From assembly GCF_012650175.1 (NCBI RefSeq), contig NZ_JAAILI010000077.1, positions 1 to 64,000 of the forward strand: DNA of 64,000 bases, given 5' to 3'. The translations under genes were made by a program, and so were the position numbers. The DNA is from Sphingomonas sp. S2M10 (GTDB lineage Bacteria; Pseudomonadota; Alphaproteobacteria; Sphingomonadales; Sphingomonadaceae). This document shows positions 33,209 through 42,489 of this stretch, in pieces; positions within the stretch are counted from its first letter, which is position 1; every line of letters begins with the position of its first letter. Below the pieces are notes generated by a model. The model was not told the origin of the DNA and did no database searches. It was given only the letters and a program-made list of their open reading frames with translations.

Positions 33209-35430
33209 TGCGGCGCTCCCGTCATCAGCGCGAGCACGCGCGCCTCATGCGCCGGCCAGATCGCGGCGGCGCCCGGCAGCAGCCGATAGCCGCGCGCATG
33301 CGTGCCGGATCGGCCAAGCGCCGCATCCATCAGCCGGCGGCGCTCATTGCGGTCCAACGCGGCGAACACGCGCCGGAACAGCGGCAGGTTGGCCACGAAC
33401 GACTCCTCTTCCAGCCCGGTAAACCACGCATCGACTGCCTCGCGCAGCGCCGTGTCGTGAATGAGCCGTTGCCCCGCACCTTCGAGAAAGCCCTCGAAGA
33501 AGCCGGCCGCCTCGGCAACTGGCGTCCCCGGCGACAGCATCCGGGCGAGCAGCGCGGCGGCCTCGTCGGCGGTAAGCGGTTCGGCCTCGTAGAGCAGGCG
33601 GGCGGCGGCACCCGCGACGAGCCGCGTCGCCTGGTCGTCGTCGGACAGTTTGCGCAGCGCGTCGTGCCAGGTCGCGACAATGTCGGGCGCGAGCTGGGCC
33701 AGCTGTATCGCGCCTTCCGCCGCCAGAATCGCGCCGCGCATCGTCCCCGCAGCGTCGGCATCCAGATTGCGCGCGGCATAGGGCAAGGCGAGCGCCGCCT
33801 GCACCACGATTCGCGGCATCAGTCCGGCGAGATGCTCGACCGTCCCGCTACGCGCCTCGCCGTACCGGAGGACGTCGGCCATCGGCGGCAACGCGGCGAG
33901 CAGTGCCTGGCAGTCGCTGGTGAGGGCGGCCCGCCGCTCGAGCAGCGCGATGCCCGCCTCGGTGGCGTGGGGCAGGTCGGCGATCATTGCACTGCGCACC
34001 AGTGCCGCCAGCGCGCCGAGATCGGTTTCGGCCCGCATCGCTTCGCCGAGCCGCGCGCCCGCCGCGTCGGCGATCGTCGCGCCATGGACGAGGTTCTCGA
34101 CCAGGCGCACGGCGAACTCAGGCTCCCAGGCCAGCATCCAATTCTCGCGGAAGGTGCCACGGCTGCGGCCGGCATCGGCCAGGCGGCCCCAGGGCACATC
34201 GAGCGCGCTCAGCCGGTGGAGCAGGGTCGAGCGCGCCAGCCCGCTGTCGCTGCGCAGGTCGAGCGTCAGCGGGCGTTCCAGTGCTTCCGGCTTCAACCGC
34301 GTCGCCTTTTGCTGGCGCTGCAGGTCTTCCAGCAACGGGGCAAGCGGCGTGCCCGCGGGGATCACGCCAACGGTCGATCCGATCAGCAGTTCGGCGGCGA
34401 TGTCGTCCCAGATCGCACGCTCACCATTGCACAGGCAGGCGATCGCCGCCTCGCGCAGTTCCTCGAAGCCTGGATGCGGCCGGTCGCGCATTGCGGCGAG
34501 CGCATGTCCCAGCCGCTGCGCTTCGATCACCGAGGCGGTGGAGACGAAATGGCCGCGTTCGCGCATCACCCGCGCAATTCGGGCGAGCCAGATCGTATCG
34601 CGGTCGCCGACATGGCGCGTATCCCACAGATGCGCGCACCAGCCGGGCGCCACCACGCCGGCGCCATAGCCGCTCGAGCGTGCGAGCCGAGGCGCGGTCC
34701 AGGGTGCCCAGGTAGCTTTCATCTTCGTCCTGGGTCGTGCCTTGAGCACTTCGCGATCTGCGGAGAGGCTGGTCTTGGCGGCGAGCGCGGGGACGTGCCA
34801 GGCGCCGCACACCACCGCGACCGGGCCGTCGCTTTGCTTTGCGGCGCGCGCAATCTCGATTCGCATATGCGCTTCGCGGGCAGCTTCGCGTGGCGAGAGT
34901 GGGCCAACTTCGCTGCGCAGCGCGGTCATCGCATCGGCGACCGCGGCAAACACCGGCGTCGAGGCGGGGTTCTCCTCGATGACGTCGGTCCACCAGGATT
35001 CGCCATCGGCATAGCCTGCCGCGGTCGCGAGCATGCCGATGGGGTCGCGGCCGATCGGATCGTCCTCGGCAGTGGTTGCCGCATCCTCCTCGATCCCGCC
35101 GCCCCGTTCCCCCAGCCGGTCGGCAGCCGGCAAGTCGATGAAGCGGAGCGCGGCGCCATGCGCCACCGCCCAGCGCGCCGCCTGATATTCGGGCGAATAC
35201 TCGGCGAAGGGTAAGAAGCTGGCGTTGGCGGGGTCGTCTTCGGCATAGGTCAGCAGCGCCACCGGCGTCGCCATCGCCGGATCGGCGAGCATCGGCAGCA
35301 GGTGCGAGGCGTCGGCCGGCCCCTCGATCAGCACCGTGCCGGGCTGGAGCGCGTCAAGTGCCTCCACCAGCCGGCGCGCGGAACCGGGGCCGTGGTGGCG
35401 GATGCCGAACAGCGAGACTTCCGCCGCCAT
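33205..35430 (-). CDS. DUF5682 family protein
   Basis: The protein is 741 aa. It starts with VSLFGIRHHGPGSARRLVEALDALQPGTVLIEGPAD, the conserved N terminus of this family. The GIRHHGPGS and EGPAD blocks recall TraB/ChaN-like folds and may form an active site (inference). Acidic loops and VVCGAWHVPAL follow at about 210. The C-terminal half is all-helical. The biochemical function is unknown. It is co-encoded with MoxR, VWA and SWIM proteins, overlapping the VWA gene by 4 nt, and corresponds in position to E. coli yehM. Confidence 0.8.
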   Translation of the reverse strand: MAAEVSLFGIRHHGPGSARRLVEALDALQPGTVLIEGPADASHLLPMLADPAMATPVALLTYAEDDPANASFLPFAEYSPEYQAARWAVAHGAALRFIDLPAADRLGERGGGIEEDAATTAEDDPIGRDPIGMLATAAGYADGESWWTDVIEENPASTPVFAAVADAMTALRSEVGPLSPREAAREAHMRIEIARAAKQSDGPVAVVCGAWHVPALAAKTSLSADREVLKARPRTKMKATWAPWTAPRLARSSGYGAGVVAPGWCAHLWDTRHVGDRDTIWLARIARVMRERGHFVSTASVIEAQRLGHALAAMRDRPHPGFEELREAAIACLCNGERAIWDDIAAELLIGSTVGVIPAGTPLAPLLEDLQRQQKATRLKPEALERPLTLDLRSDSGLARSTLLHRLSALDVPWGRLADAGRSRGTFRENWMLAWEPEFAVRLVENLVHGATIADAAGARLGEAMRAETDLGALAALVRSAMIADLPHATEAGIALLERRAALTSDCQALLAALPPMADVLRYGEARSGTVEHLAGLMPRIVVQAALALPYAARNLDADAAGTMRGAILAAEGAIQLAQLAPDIVATWHDALRKLSDDDQATRLVAGAAARLLYEAEPLTADEAAALLARMLSPGTPVAEAAGFFEGFLEGAGQRLIHDTALREAVDAWFTGLEEESFVANLPLFRRVFAALDRNERRRLMDAALGRSGTHARGYRLLPGAAAIWPAHEARVLALMTGAPQ

Positions 35431-35434
35431 CGCG

Positions 35435-36514
35435 TCAGATCAGCGCGGTGAGTGCGGCGTAATAGCCTTCAAACCCGCGCCGCTTCTTGAGCACGGTCTC
35501 GAGATATTCGCCGAGCACTGCCCTGTCCTGCACCGGATCCTTGACCACCGCGCCAATCATGTTGGCGGCCAGCGTCTCGGCGGTGAGGCGCCCATCGTTG
35601 AAGAAGGTCGCCTGGCTCATCCCGCCGACAATCACGCCGATCGCCTCGGCCGCGGAAAGCCCGCCCGAGGGGGACTTGAGCGCGACCTTGCCGTCCTCGG
35701 TCGACCCCGATCGCAGTTCGCGGAAGATCGCAACCACGCGCGCCACTTCCGCGGCGACGTTCTTCGGTGCGGGCAGGTCGAGGCTCTGCGCCATCTCGCC
35801 GACGCGCTTGACGATGATCGCCACTTCCTCGTCGGCGCTGTCGGGCAGCGGCAGCACGACCACATTGAACCGCCGTTTGAGCGCCGAGCTGAGCTCGTTG
35901 ACGCCCTTGTCGCGGTTGTTGGCGGTGGCGATGATGTTGAACCCGCGCTGGGCATAGACCGCCGTGTTGAGCTCGGGAACGGGCATCATCTTTTCGGAGA
36001 GGACGGTGATCAGCGTGTCCTGTACGTCCGATCCCATGCGGGTCAGCTCCTCCAGGCGGCAGAGCTTGCCGGTCTCCATTGCGCGCATCAGCGGGGTGGG
36101 CACCAGCGCCTCCCGGCTTGGCCCATGCGCGAGCAGTTGCGCATAGTTCCAGCCGTAGCGGACCTGGTTTTCGTCGGTGCCAGCGGTGCACTGGATCATG
36201 ATCGTCGAATCGCCGGTGATCGCAGCGGCGAGATGTTCGGAGACCCAGGACTTGGCGGTGCCCGGCACCCCGAGCAGTAACAGCGCGCGATCGGTGGCGA
36301 GCGTCGCCACCGCCGTCTCGATCAGCCGCCGGTCGCCGACATATTTGGGGGTGATCGGGGTGCCGTCTGCCGCGGTGCCGCCCATCAGATAAGTGACCAC
36401 CCGCTTCGGTGAGAGCGCCCAGCCGGGCGGGCGCCGGTCGGCATCGCCGGCCGCCAGCGCAGCAAGCTCGCCGGCATAGATCTCCTCGGCGGGCAGGCGC
36501 AGCTTCTCGCTCAT
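35435..36514 (-). CDS. MoxR-type AAA+ ATPase
   Basis: The protein is 359 aa. Walker A is LLGVPGTAKSWVSEHL, with the T-A-K-S variant often seen in this clade instead of T-G-K-S/T. Walker B-like and sensor segments follow (RLEELTRMGSDVQDTLITVLSEKMM, then FNIIATANNRDKGVNELSSALKRRF). An arginine-finger region (SALKRRFNVV) is present. MoxR ATPases act as metal-insertion or assembly chaperones together with VWA proteins. It sits four bases upstream of the DUF5682 gene and overlaps the DUF5691 gene by 4 nt. Position and type match E. coli YehL. Confidence 0.9.
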   Translation of the reverse strand: MSEKLRLPAEEIYAGELAALAAGDADRRPPGWALSPKRVVTYLMGGTAADGTPITPKYVGDRRLIETAVATLATDRALLLLGVPGTAKSWVSEHLAAAITGDSTIMIQCTAGTDENQVRYGWNYAQLLAHGPSREALVPTPLMRAMETGKLCRLEELTRMGSDVQDTLITVLSEKMMPVPELNTAVYAQRGFNIIATANNRDKGVNELSSALKRRFNVVVLPLPDSADEEVAIIVKRVGEMAQSLDLPAPKNVAAEVARVVAIFRELRSGSTEDGKVALKSPSGGLSAAEAIGVIVGGMSQATFFNDGRLTAETLAANMIGAVVKDPVQDRAVLGEYLETVLKKRRGFEGYYAALTALI

Positions 36515-37920
36515 TCGGTCGGTCTCCTGTCTTCGAGCGCGGCATTGAGCCGCAGCATGTCGAGCCGCGGATCGGAGGCAATCAGCCCCACCTCCGCGAG
36601 GTGTTCGAGCGCCTGCCGCGCTGCCGCGCGCGAGGCGAGCAGGCCCAGCGCCAGCAACTCGCTTGCCTGATCGGCGTGCCTGGCGTCCTCCGGCGTGAGT
36701 GCGCGGAGCAGCGCCGCTCCTGCGGGCGTGCGGATCGCATCGTCAATCCCGCCATCGCCGCCGGCGATCGCCAGCACCATCGCGAAACTGGCGCCCTTTG
36801 CGCGCATCAGCCGGGTTGACGCCTGCCGGCGCTCCGATGGGGAGAGGCGCGGCAGAAGCTGGGCCAGCGTATGGGGATCGATCGATGCGGCGGTGGTCAG
36901 CGCCTCCGCCAACGCGCTAACGACCGCATCGGCCGCAGAGCGCGTCGCCATCGCGGCGAGCAGCTGATCCGCGAGTGCGTCGCTTCCCCAGGGCCAGGCT
37001 GCGACAAGGTCGGCCGAAGGTAGGCCGAGTGCCCGCGCGAACGCATCGAAGGATACGGCATCGAGCAGCGCGGCGCGGCGGTTCCGCTGGGCCGCCGTCT
37101 TCATCTCTTGCGGCACGATCGCGCGGGTGCGCCGCAACAGGCCCTTGGTCTGGACCGGGAAGAACGCTGCCAGCTCTGCAGCATGCTCGTCGTCGACACT
37201 CTCGCCATGGCCCAGCCGTGCCGTCAGTGCTGCGGCGAGCGCCTTCACGCGGGGGGCACGGTCGCCCGCCAGCGTTTCGAGGAACGGCTGGTCGGCGTCG
37301 GACAGCCCGATGGCGAGCGCTTCGAGCAACCGCAGGCGATGGTCTGGCGCCTCGCCGGCGATCTTCTCGGCGAGCAGCGCTCTGGCCTGCGCGGGATCCT
37401 GCCGGCGCAGCGCGGTGAAGGCGGCGTGGCGCGCTGCGGGGCCAAACTGGTCCCAGCTTTCGGCGCTCAGCATATCCGATGCGGACGATGGCGATCCCGA
37501 TGCGGCCGCCCAATCCTGCCATGCCGCATACACCGCCGGCACGTCCTCGCCGGGCCGGGGCATCCAATCGCCCGGATGGAGCGTCCAGCCGCGCGCATCG
37601 AGAAACTCGAGCAGGGTGCGCCGCGCCGACAGCTCGCGCAACTGCGGGAGCAGGCGCCGGATGCGCGGCCGCAGCGCATCGGGAAGCGGCGGCTGGGCAA
37701 GCATGGGGATGTCGCCCAGCGGACGCACCTCGCCTGCGGGCTCCGCGATCGCCAGCGCGCCTAGCAACTGCCCGGACAGCGCCAGCAGCCGCAATTCGGC
37801 TTCTCCAGCCTCGGCGCCCAGCTCATCGCGCCACGGGCCGGGTGCGGCTGCAACCGCGCTGCCGCCCATGGTCCAGCGCGTGAGGACCGGTCCCAACGCA
37901 TCGAGAATCGCGTCAGCCAT
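36511..37920 (-). CDS. DUF5691 family protein
   Basis: The protein is 469 aa, rich in Ala, Leu and Arg, and predicted almost wholly helical with HEAT-like repeating patterns (LRRQDPAQARALLAEKIAGEAPDHRLRLLEAL). No catalytic motif is visible. The family is found next to SWIM and MoxR genes. It overlaps both neighbours (4 nt with MoxR, 8 nt with SWIM), so expression is tightly coupled. A scaffold role is inferred from the fold pattern only. Confidence 0.75.
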   Translation of the reverse strand: MADAILDALGPVLTRWTMGGSAVAAAPGPWRDELGAEAGEAELRLLALSGQLLGALAIAEPAGEVRPLGDIPMLAQPPLPDALRPRIRRLLPQLRELSARRTLLEFLDARGWTLHPGDWMPRPGEDVPAVYAAWQDWAAASGSPSSASDMLSAESWDQFGPAARHAAFTALRRQDPAQARALLAEKIAGEAPDHRLRLLEALAIGLSDADQPFLETLAGDRAPRVKALAAALTARLGHGESVDDEHAAELAAFFPVQTKGLLRRTRAIVPQEMKTAAQRNRRAALLDAVSFDAFARALGLPSADLVAAWPWGSDALADQLLAAMATRSAADAVVSALAEALTTAASIDPHTLAQLLPRLSPSERRQASTRLMRAKGASFAMVLAIAGGDGGIDDAIRTPAGAALLRALTPEDARHADQASELLALGLLASRAAARQALEHLAEVGLIASDPRLDMLRLNAALEDRRPTE

Positions 37921-39292
37921 GGCCGATGCGACCCCAGGGCGACTGCGTCGCGAGCAGCTCCAGCCGGCTGCCCGACCAGAGCGCGACGGTGCGTGTCAAC
38001 TCGGTACCGGCGACCAGGCCTTCGGCTTCGCCCGCCAGCGGCAGCAGCGCTGTGCCCTGGCTCGGCTGCCACCATGGTGCGCCCGCACGATCGAAGCCGA
38101 TACGTCCGGGTGGAAGCAGGATCGGCCGTTCGGCGGTCCAGGGCTCGGCGAGCAGCGGCGCGGTCAAGGCATTTTCCAACGGCGCGCTTGCCGGGGGCCA
38201 GTCGAGCGGCGGTCCGTCGACCAGCGCCGCTTCGCGCTGGAGCAGCAATGCCCGCAGCGGCGATCGCGCGGGATAGAAGAGCAACTCGCCGACGAACTGT
38301 TCGCCCGGAGTGAACACCGATGCGCGCCGTCCCGCGCTGGCGGGGAAGAAATCGAGCAGCATCGCGAAGCGCGGGCCTTCGGTCAGGTTGAGCAGCCAGG
38401 TCGTCTGCGAGACTAGCCCGTCTCGGCGGGTACGGATCTGCTCCGCGAGCACTTCCCAGGCAGCCGCTACGCGCGGCGCGGCGGAATCTGCGAGCAGCGT
38501 CTCCCGGCTCTCGGCCAAGGCGACGGCACGGCGGAGTTCGGGATCGCGCGGGGCGGCGCGGAAGGCGCGGGCGAGCAGCACCAGCCGTGCCAGCTCTACC
38601 GTCGCACCGCGCAACCGTTCGCCGATCGGCAGCGCGAGCAATCGTGCCGGCAGTTCGTCCACATGGCCTGCCAATGCGGCAGCCTTACCATCGACCAATC
38701 GCGCCCCGATCCGCCGACAGCGCGCGGTCACATCGTCGACGAAACCGGCGAGCCCGAGGCGGAGCTGGTCGCGCACCCAGTGCTCGAGCGCCTCCAGCGC
38801 GTCGAGGATCGTGCGCTCAGTATCTTCGGCACGCCTGGCGCTGGCCGCCTCCCGCCGCGCTGCCGCCTTGGCGTCGTGGACCGGCTCGGGTTCGGCGATC
38901 CGGGCGGCGTGCAGATCCTTGTCGGACGCGGGCGTGGCCGGCTTGGGCATGCTGCCGGTCGACCGCCGGCGGCCCAGCCATTCGGTCACCCATTCCGGCG
39001 TCTCGGCGGCGGGGAAGGGGAGAAGCGCCTCCGCATTGAGCCAGAACAGCGCGAGGACATGCTTGCACGGGAATTTGCGCGAGGGGCAGGTGCATTTGCT
39101 CCCCATGTCCCGCAGGTCCGCCATTACCCGATAGGGATTGGCGCCCGACCCGGCGCACTCGCCCCAAATCAACGCATCATCGTGACTGGCGCCCACGCCA
39201 GACCATTTCCCGGGCTTCGCGAGACCCGCCGCAGCCTTGAGCGATGCCTGGTCGGTGGCAAGCTGTTCCACCACCTTCAAATCGATCGCCAC
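37913..39292 (-). CDS. SWIM zinc-finger protein, first gene of the MoxR/VWA module
   Basis: The protein is 459 aa from the GTG at 39292, which has a GGGGG tract upstream. A TTG at 39349 would add 19 residues and cannot be excluded. The SWIM motif is C-x-C-x(6)-C-x-H in CTCPSRKFPCKH (about residues 66-77), preceded by GECAGSGANPYRVMADL. SWIM domains bind zinc and are linked to DNA or protein binding. A charged linker and a long helical C-terminal part follow. It corresponds in type to E. coli YehQ and would be the first gene of the operon. Confidence 0.85.
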   Translation of the reverse strand: MAIDLKVVEQLATDQASLKAAAGLAKPGKWSGVGASHDDALIWGECAGSGANPYRVMADLRDMGSKCTCPSRKFPCKHVLALFWLNAEALLPFPAAETPEWVTEWLGRRRSTGSMPKPATPASDKDLHAARIAEPEPVHDAKAAARREAASARRAEDTERTILDALEALEHWVRDQLRLGLAGFVDDVTARCRRIGARLVDGKAAALAGHVDELPARLLALPIGERLRGATVELARLVLLARAFRAAPRDPELRRAVALAESRETLLADSAAPRVAAAWEVLAEQIRTRRDGLVSQTTWLLNLTEGPRFAMLLDFFPASAGRRASVFTPGEQFVGELLFYPARSPLRALLLQREAALVDGPPLDWPPASAPLENALTAPLLAEPWTAERPILLPPGRIGFDRAGAPWWQPSQGTALLPLAGEAEGLVAGTELTRTVALWSGSRLELLATQSPWGRIGHG

Positions 39293-39567
39293 GCAGCCCC
39301 CGAACCGTTGCTCCGGGATCGATGATAGGGAGTGGGTGTGAAAGCTCAACTCGCTTTGCGGGTTCCTTCGCGCTCTTTGGATGCCCTTTCAACCGGGCAG
39401 CGATCAGTGCAGGTTGCTGGCCGCTTCCGGGTCTTTGCGCTTTTCAGGCGGTTTTCGGCTTATCGGACTTGCCTGCGGTCAAGCGGCCCATCTTACGCCA
39501 TGCCAGTGCCCATCGGTATTCCAGCAGGCAAATTTAGAAGCGGCTGAAAATCGGCGTTCTTTAGCAA

Positions 39568-39644
39568 TGGCGCGCCCGGCTGGATTCGAACCAGCGGCCC
39601 CAAGCTTAGAAGGCTCGTGCTCTATCCGACTGAGCTACGGGCGC
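39568..39644 (-). tRNA. tRNA-Arg(TCT)
   Basis: The minus-strand cloverleaf is complete. The acceptor pairs GCGCCCG with CGGGCGC. The D arm is GCTC-...-GAGC, and the anticodon stem CGAGC/GCTTG carries the loop CTTCTAA (anticodon TCT). The T arm is GCTGG-TTCGAAT-CCAGC, and G73 and an encoded CCA are present. The total is 77 nt. Confidence 0.95.
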
Positions 39645-39706
39645 GCGCGAGAGTGCCTTTAAGCGCAGATTGCGCGCGGGGCAAACGCCTCGCATAGTGC
39701 GGCGCA

Positions 39707-40450
39707 ATGAAGACGCCGTCCGAACCCACTCACGTCACCGCCCGCAACCTTGCCGGCGGGCAGTTTCGCTATTTCGACTTCGTCATGGCCGCTTTCGTGG
39801 CGATTCTCCTGCTGTCCAACGTGATCGGCGCGGGCAAGGTGGCGCAGATCTGGCTGCCGGGCGTGGGATACTGGCCGTTCGGAGCTGGCATCCTGTTCTT
39901 CCCGATCTCCTACATCATCGGCGACGTGCTGACCGAGGTCTATGGCTATGCCCGCGCCCGCCGGGTCATTTGGGCGGGAACGGCGGCAGTGCTGTTCATG
40001 GCTTTCATGTCGTGGGTGGTGGTGGCGCTGCCGCCCGCGCCCGACTGGAAGAACCAGGCGGCGTATGAAGTGATCTTCGGGCAGGTACCGCGGATCGTGC
40101 TCGCCTCGGTCTGTGCCTTTTGGGCGGGCGAGTTCGTCAATTCCTATGTCCTCGCCCGGATGAAGCTTTGGACGGGCGGACGCATGCTGTGGACCCGTAC
40201 CGTTGGATCTACCGTGGCGGGCCAGGCAGTGGACAGTCTGATCTTCTATCCGCTCGCCTTCTGGGGTGCCGCGGGGTGGACCAACGCGCTTGTTCTCAAA
40301 GTGCTATGCACCCAGTGGGTACTCAAGGTGAGCTGGGAAGTGTTGCTGACGCCGCTTACCTATATCGTCGTCGGCTTCCTCAAGCGGGCCGAAGGCGTGG
40401 ACGTGTTTGATGAAGGCACGGACTTCACGCCTTTCGCCACGGGCGTCTGA
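39707..40450 (+). CDS. yhhQ: Queuosine-precursor transporter (YhhQ/VUT family)
   Basis: The protein is 247 aa with about six transmembrane helices. Family signatures are FAAILLLSNVIG-like (FVAILLLSNVIGAGKVA), FFPISYIIGDVLTEVYGYARARRVIW, and the C-terminal block TVAGQAVDSLIFYPLAFWG and LKVSWEVLLTPLTYIVVGFLKR. YhhQ imports preQ0/preQ1 for tRNA queuosine synthesis. It starts 62 nt after the tRNA-Arg 5' end, on the opposite strand. No preQ1-type riboswitch is visible upstream. Confidence 0.9.
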   Translation: MKTPSEPTHVTARNLAGGQFRYFDFVMAAFVAILLLSNVIGAGKVAQIWLPGVGYWPFGAGILFFPISYIIGDVLTEVYGYARARRVIWAGTAAVLFMAFMSWVVVALPPAPDWKNQAAYEVIFGQVPRIVLASVCAFWAGEFVNSYVLARMKLWTGGRMLWTRTVGSTVAGQAVDSLIFYPLAFWGAAGWTNALVLKVLCTQWVLKVSWEVLLTPLTYIVVGFLKRAEGVDVFDEGTDFTPFATGV

Positions 40451-40560
40451 TTCACCATCGCCAGCAAGGACGGAAGGCCGCGACGGGTTGAAATCAAATC
40501 TTTCTGGCGCACAGGGCAAATCCCGGCATGCTGGTGGGAAATGGCTTCCCAAGGATTCCT

Positions 40561-41340
40561 GTGCTCGCGATCAATCCGCTCTATTCCATTGCCGGGGTGC
40601 TTGTCGGCCTGTTGGTCGGCATGACCGGTGTCGGCGGCGGCTCGCTGATGACGCCGCTGCTCGTCCTCGTTTTCGGCTTTCATCCGGCAACCGCCGTCGG
40701 CACCGACCTGCTCTACGCCTCCGCCACCAAGACGGTGGGGGCGGGGGTGCACGGCCTGCACGGCACCATCGACTGGAAGGTCGTGCGGCGGCTCGCCTAT
40801 GGCAGCGTGCCGGCGACCATCCTGACGCTGTTGTTCCTGTCCAGCGCCCAGGAGCATGCCAAGAACAGCGGCGGGCTGATCACAGTGACGCTTGGCATCG
40901 CGCTGGTGGTGACTGCCATCGCCACCTTCTTCCGGGGGCGGCTGGTCAGCTTCCTGGCGCCGAAGTTCGAACGGCTGGGCGAAGCGCGGATCGGGTATGT
41001 CACCATCGCGCTGGGCGCGGTGCTGGGCCTGCTCGTGTCGCTGACCTCGGTGGGCGCGGGCGCGCTGGGGATGACCGCGTTGCTGATGCTCTATCCACAC
41101 CAGGCGGTGAACCGGCTGGTCGGCTCGGACATCGCCCATGCGGTGCCGCTGACCCTGCTCGCGGGGTTGGGCCACTGGATGCTGGGATCGGTGAACGGCG
41201 CGCTGCTCTTGTCCCTGCTTGCCGGATCTATCCCTGGCATCATCCTGGGCAGCCTGCTGGCGACGCGCACCTCGGACAAGGTGCTGGTGCCGATTCTTGC
41301 GGCGACGCTCGCCGTGGTGGGACTGAAAATGCTGTTCTGA
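40561..41340 (+). CDS. TSUP (TauE/SafE) family permease
   Basis: The protein is 259 aa from a GTG at 40561 preceded by AAGGA at good spacing. An ATG at 40528 would add 11 residues and also fits. It has eight hydrophobic segments and the TSUP repeats LLVGMTGVGGGSLMTPLLV and VSLTSVGAGALGMTALLML. Family members export sulfite, sulfoacetate or similar anions; the substrate here is unknown. A small hairpin, TGGGAA-atggc-TTCCCA, lies just upstream of the GTG and could affect its translation. Confidence 0.88.
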   Translation: MLAINPLYSIAGVLVGLLVGMTGVGGGSLMTPLLVLVFGFHPATAVGTDLLYASATKTVGAGVHGLHGTIDWKVVRRLAYGSVPATILTLLFLSSAQEHAKNSGGLITVTLGIALVVTAIATFFRGRLVSFLAPKFERLGEARIGYVTIALGAVLGLLVSLTSVGAGALGMTALLMLYPHQAVNRLVGSDIAHAVPLTLLAGLGHWMLGSVNGALLLSLLAGSIPGIILGSLLATRTSDKVLVPILAATLAVVGLKMLF

Positions 41341-41344
41341 AACG

Positions 41345-41374
41345 AAAAGGGCCGCGGTCCGAGGACGGCGGCCC
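41345..41374 (-). terminator. Terminator of the purS-purQ unit
   Basis: On the minus strand the stem GGGCCGC/GCGGCCC (arms 41368-41374 and 41349-41355) is followed by TTTTCGTTT. It lies 22 nt after the purQ stop and just after the convergent TSUP gene. Confidence 0.75.
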
Positions 41375-41396
41375 GGTGTTTCGGAGGCGCGCGTAA

Positions 41397-42062
41397 TCAG
41401 GCGACCGCGGCGAGCAGTCCTTCGAACAGGCGGCGGCCGTCGCTGCCACCATGCGCGGCTTCGATCTTGCGCTCCGGATGCGGCATCATCCCGAGCACGT
41501 TGCCGGCGGCGTTCATCACGCCGGCGATGTTCCGCGCCGAACCGTTGATGTTCTCGCCATAGCGGAATGCGACGCGGCCTTCGCCTTCCAGGCGATCCAG
41601 CGTCTCGGCATCGGCGAAATAATTGCCGTCATGGTGCGCGACGGGGATCGAGAGCGTTTCGCCCGCCTGATAGGCACTGGTGAAGATCGACTGGCTGTTG
41701 TCGACCACCAGCGGCACGTCGCGGCACACGAAATCGAGGCCGGCATTGCGCATCAGCGCGCCCGGCAGCAGCCCGGTCTCCGTCAGGACCTGGAAGCCGT
41801 TGCAGATGCCGATCACCGGCGTGCCGCGGTTGGCGGCTTGCACCACCGCCTGCACCACCGGCGAGCGCGCGGCGATGGCGCCGCAGCGGAGATAATCGCC
41901 ATAGGAGAAGCCGCCGGGCAGGGCGATCAGGCCCAGGCCCTCGGGCAGCTCGCTGTCGCCATGCCACACCATGTGCGGCTTGGTGCCGGTCACGCTCTCC
42001 AGCGCGACCGCGATGTCGCGATCGCAGTTGGAGCCGGGGAAAACGATGACCGCAGTCTTCAC
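41397..42062 (-). CDS. purQ: Phosphoribosylformylglycinamidine synthase, glutaminase subunit
   Basis: The protein is 221 aa. The GTG start at 42062 overlaps the purS stop (GTGA). The class-I amidotransferase is clear: oxyanion region [16 protein letters not shown], nucleophile cysteine in VIGICNGFQ, and catalytic His-x-Glu in MMPHPERK. It supplies ammonia from glutamine to PurL for the FGAM step of purine synthesis. With the separate PurS next door this is the three-subunit PurSQL type. PurL is not in the window. Confidence 0.96.
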   Translation of the reverse strand: MKTAVIVFPGSNCDRDIAVALESVTGTKPHMVWHGDSELPEGLGLIALPGGFSYGDYLRCGAIAARSPVVQAVVQAANRGTPVIGICNGFQVLTETGLLPGALMRNAGLDFVCRDVPLVVDNSQSIFTSAYQAGETLSIPVAHHDGNYFADAETLDRLEGEGRVAFRYGENINGSARNIAGVMNAAGNVLGMMPHPERKIEAAHGGSDGRRLFEGLLAAVA

Positions 42063-42289
42063 AGCTTTTCGACCCGGTAGTTCTCGATCACCGTGTTGGC
42101 GAGCAGCTTGCGGCACATCTCGTCGATCGCGGTGTCGCTCGTCGAATCGGCGACCTCCAGTTCGAAGATCTTGCCGGCGCGGACATCCTCGACGCCCTCG
42201 AAACCGAGGCCGACGAGCGCGTTCTGAATGGCCTTGCCCTGCGGATCGAGCACGCCGTTCTTCAAGGTGACGATGATGCGGAGTTTCAT
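42059..42289 (-). CDS. purS: Phosphoribosylformylglycinamidine synthase subunit PurS
   Basis: The protein is 76 aa, the normal PurS length. ATG 42289 is chosen because it gives the standard start [20 protein letters not shown]. The rest has [18 protein letters not shown]. It bridges PurQ and PurL. It overlaps purQ by 4 nt and is separated from purC by a palindromic repeat element. Confidence 0.95.
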   Translation of the reverse strand: MKLRIIVTLKNGVLDPQGKAIQNALVGLGFEGVEDVRAGKIFELEVADSTSDTAIDEMCRKLLANTVIENYRVEKL

Positions 42290-42350
42290 GCGCGGCGCTA
42301 TGGCCTGCGAGGGGCGAAGTCGCAATCGGAAATCGAGGGGGGAGGGGTAA

Positions 42351-42483
42351 AGATCCTCCCCTGCAAGTGGAGGTGGCGCGAAGCGCCGGAGGGGTGAAAG
42401 CGGCGAAGGGGCGCCCCGCTACCAGCGGGGACACCCCTCCGTCATGCCTGCGGCATGCCACCTCCCCTTCCAGGGGAGGATCT
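42351..42483. repeat. 133-nt palindromic intergenic repeat element between purC and purS
   Basis: The two ends are near-perfect inverted repeats (AGATCCTCCCCTGCAAG...GGAGGTGGC against its reverse complement GCCACCTCC...GGGGAGGATCT). Inside there are further nested dyads, GGCGCGAAGCGCC and CCCCGCTaccAGCGGGG, and the pair GGAGGGGTG/CACCCCTCC. The whole element can fold into one long branched hairpin with no coding capacity. Such elements are scattered between genes in many sphingomonad genomes (recalled, not searched). It could stabilise or punctuate the purC-purS transcript. Confidence 0.75.
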
Positions 42484-42489
42484 AGAAGC

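Noticed and set aside
39645..39706. preQ1 riboswitch before the queuosine-precursor transporter
   Set aside because: The 62-nt leader shows no C-rich loop with an A-rich tail pseudoknot pattern.
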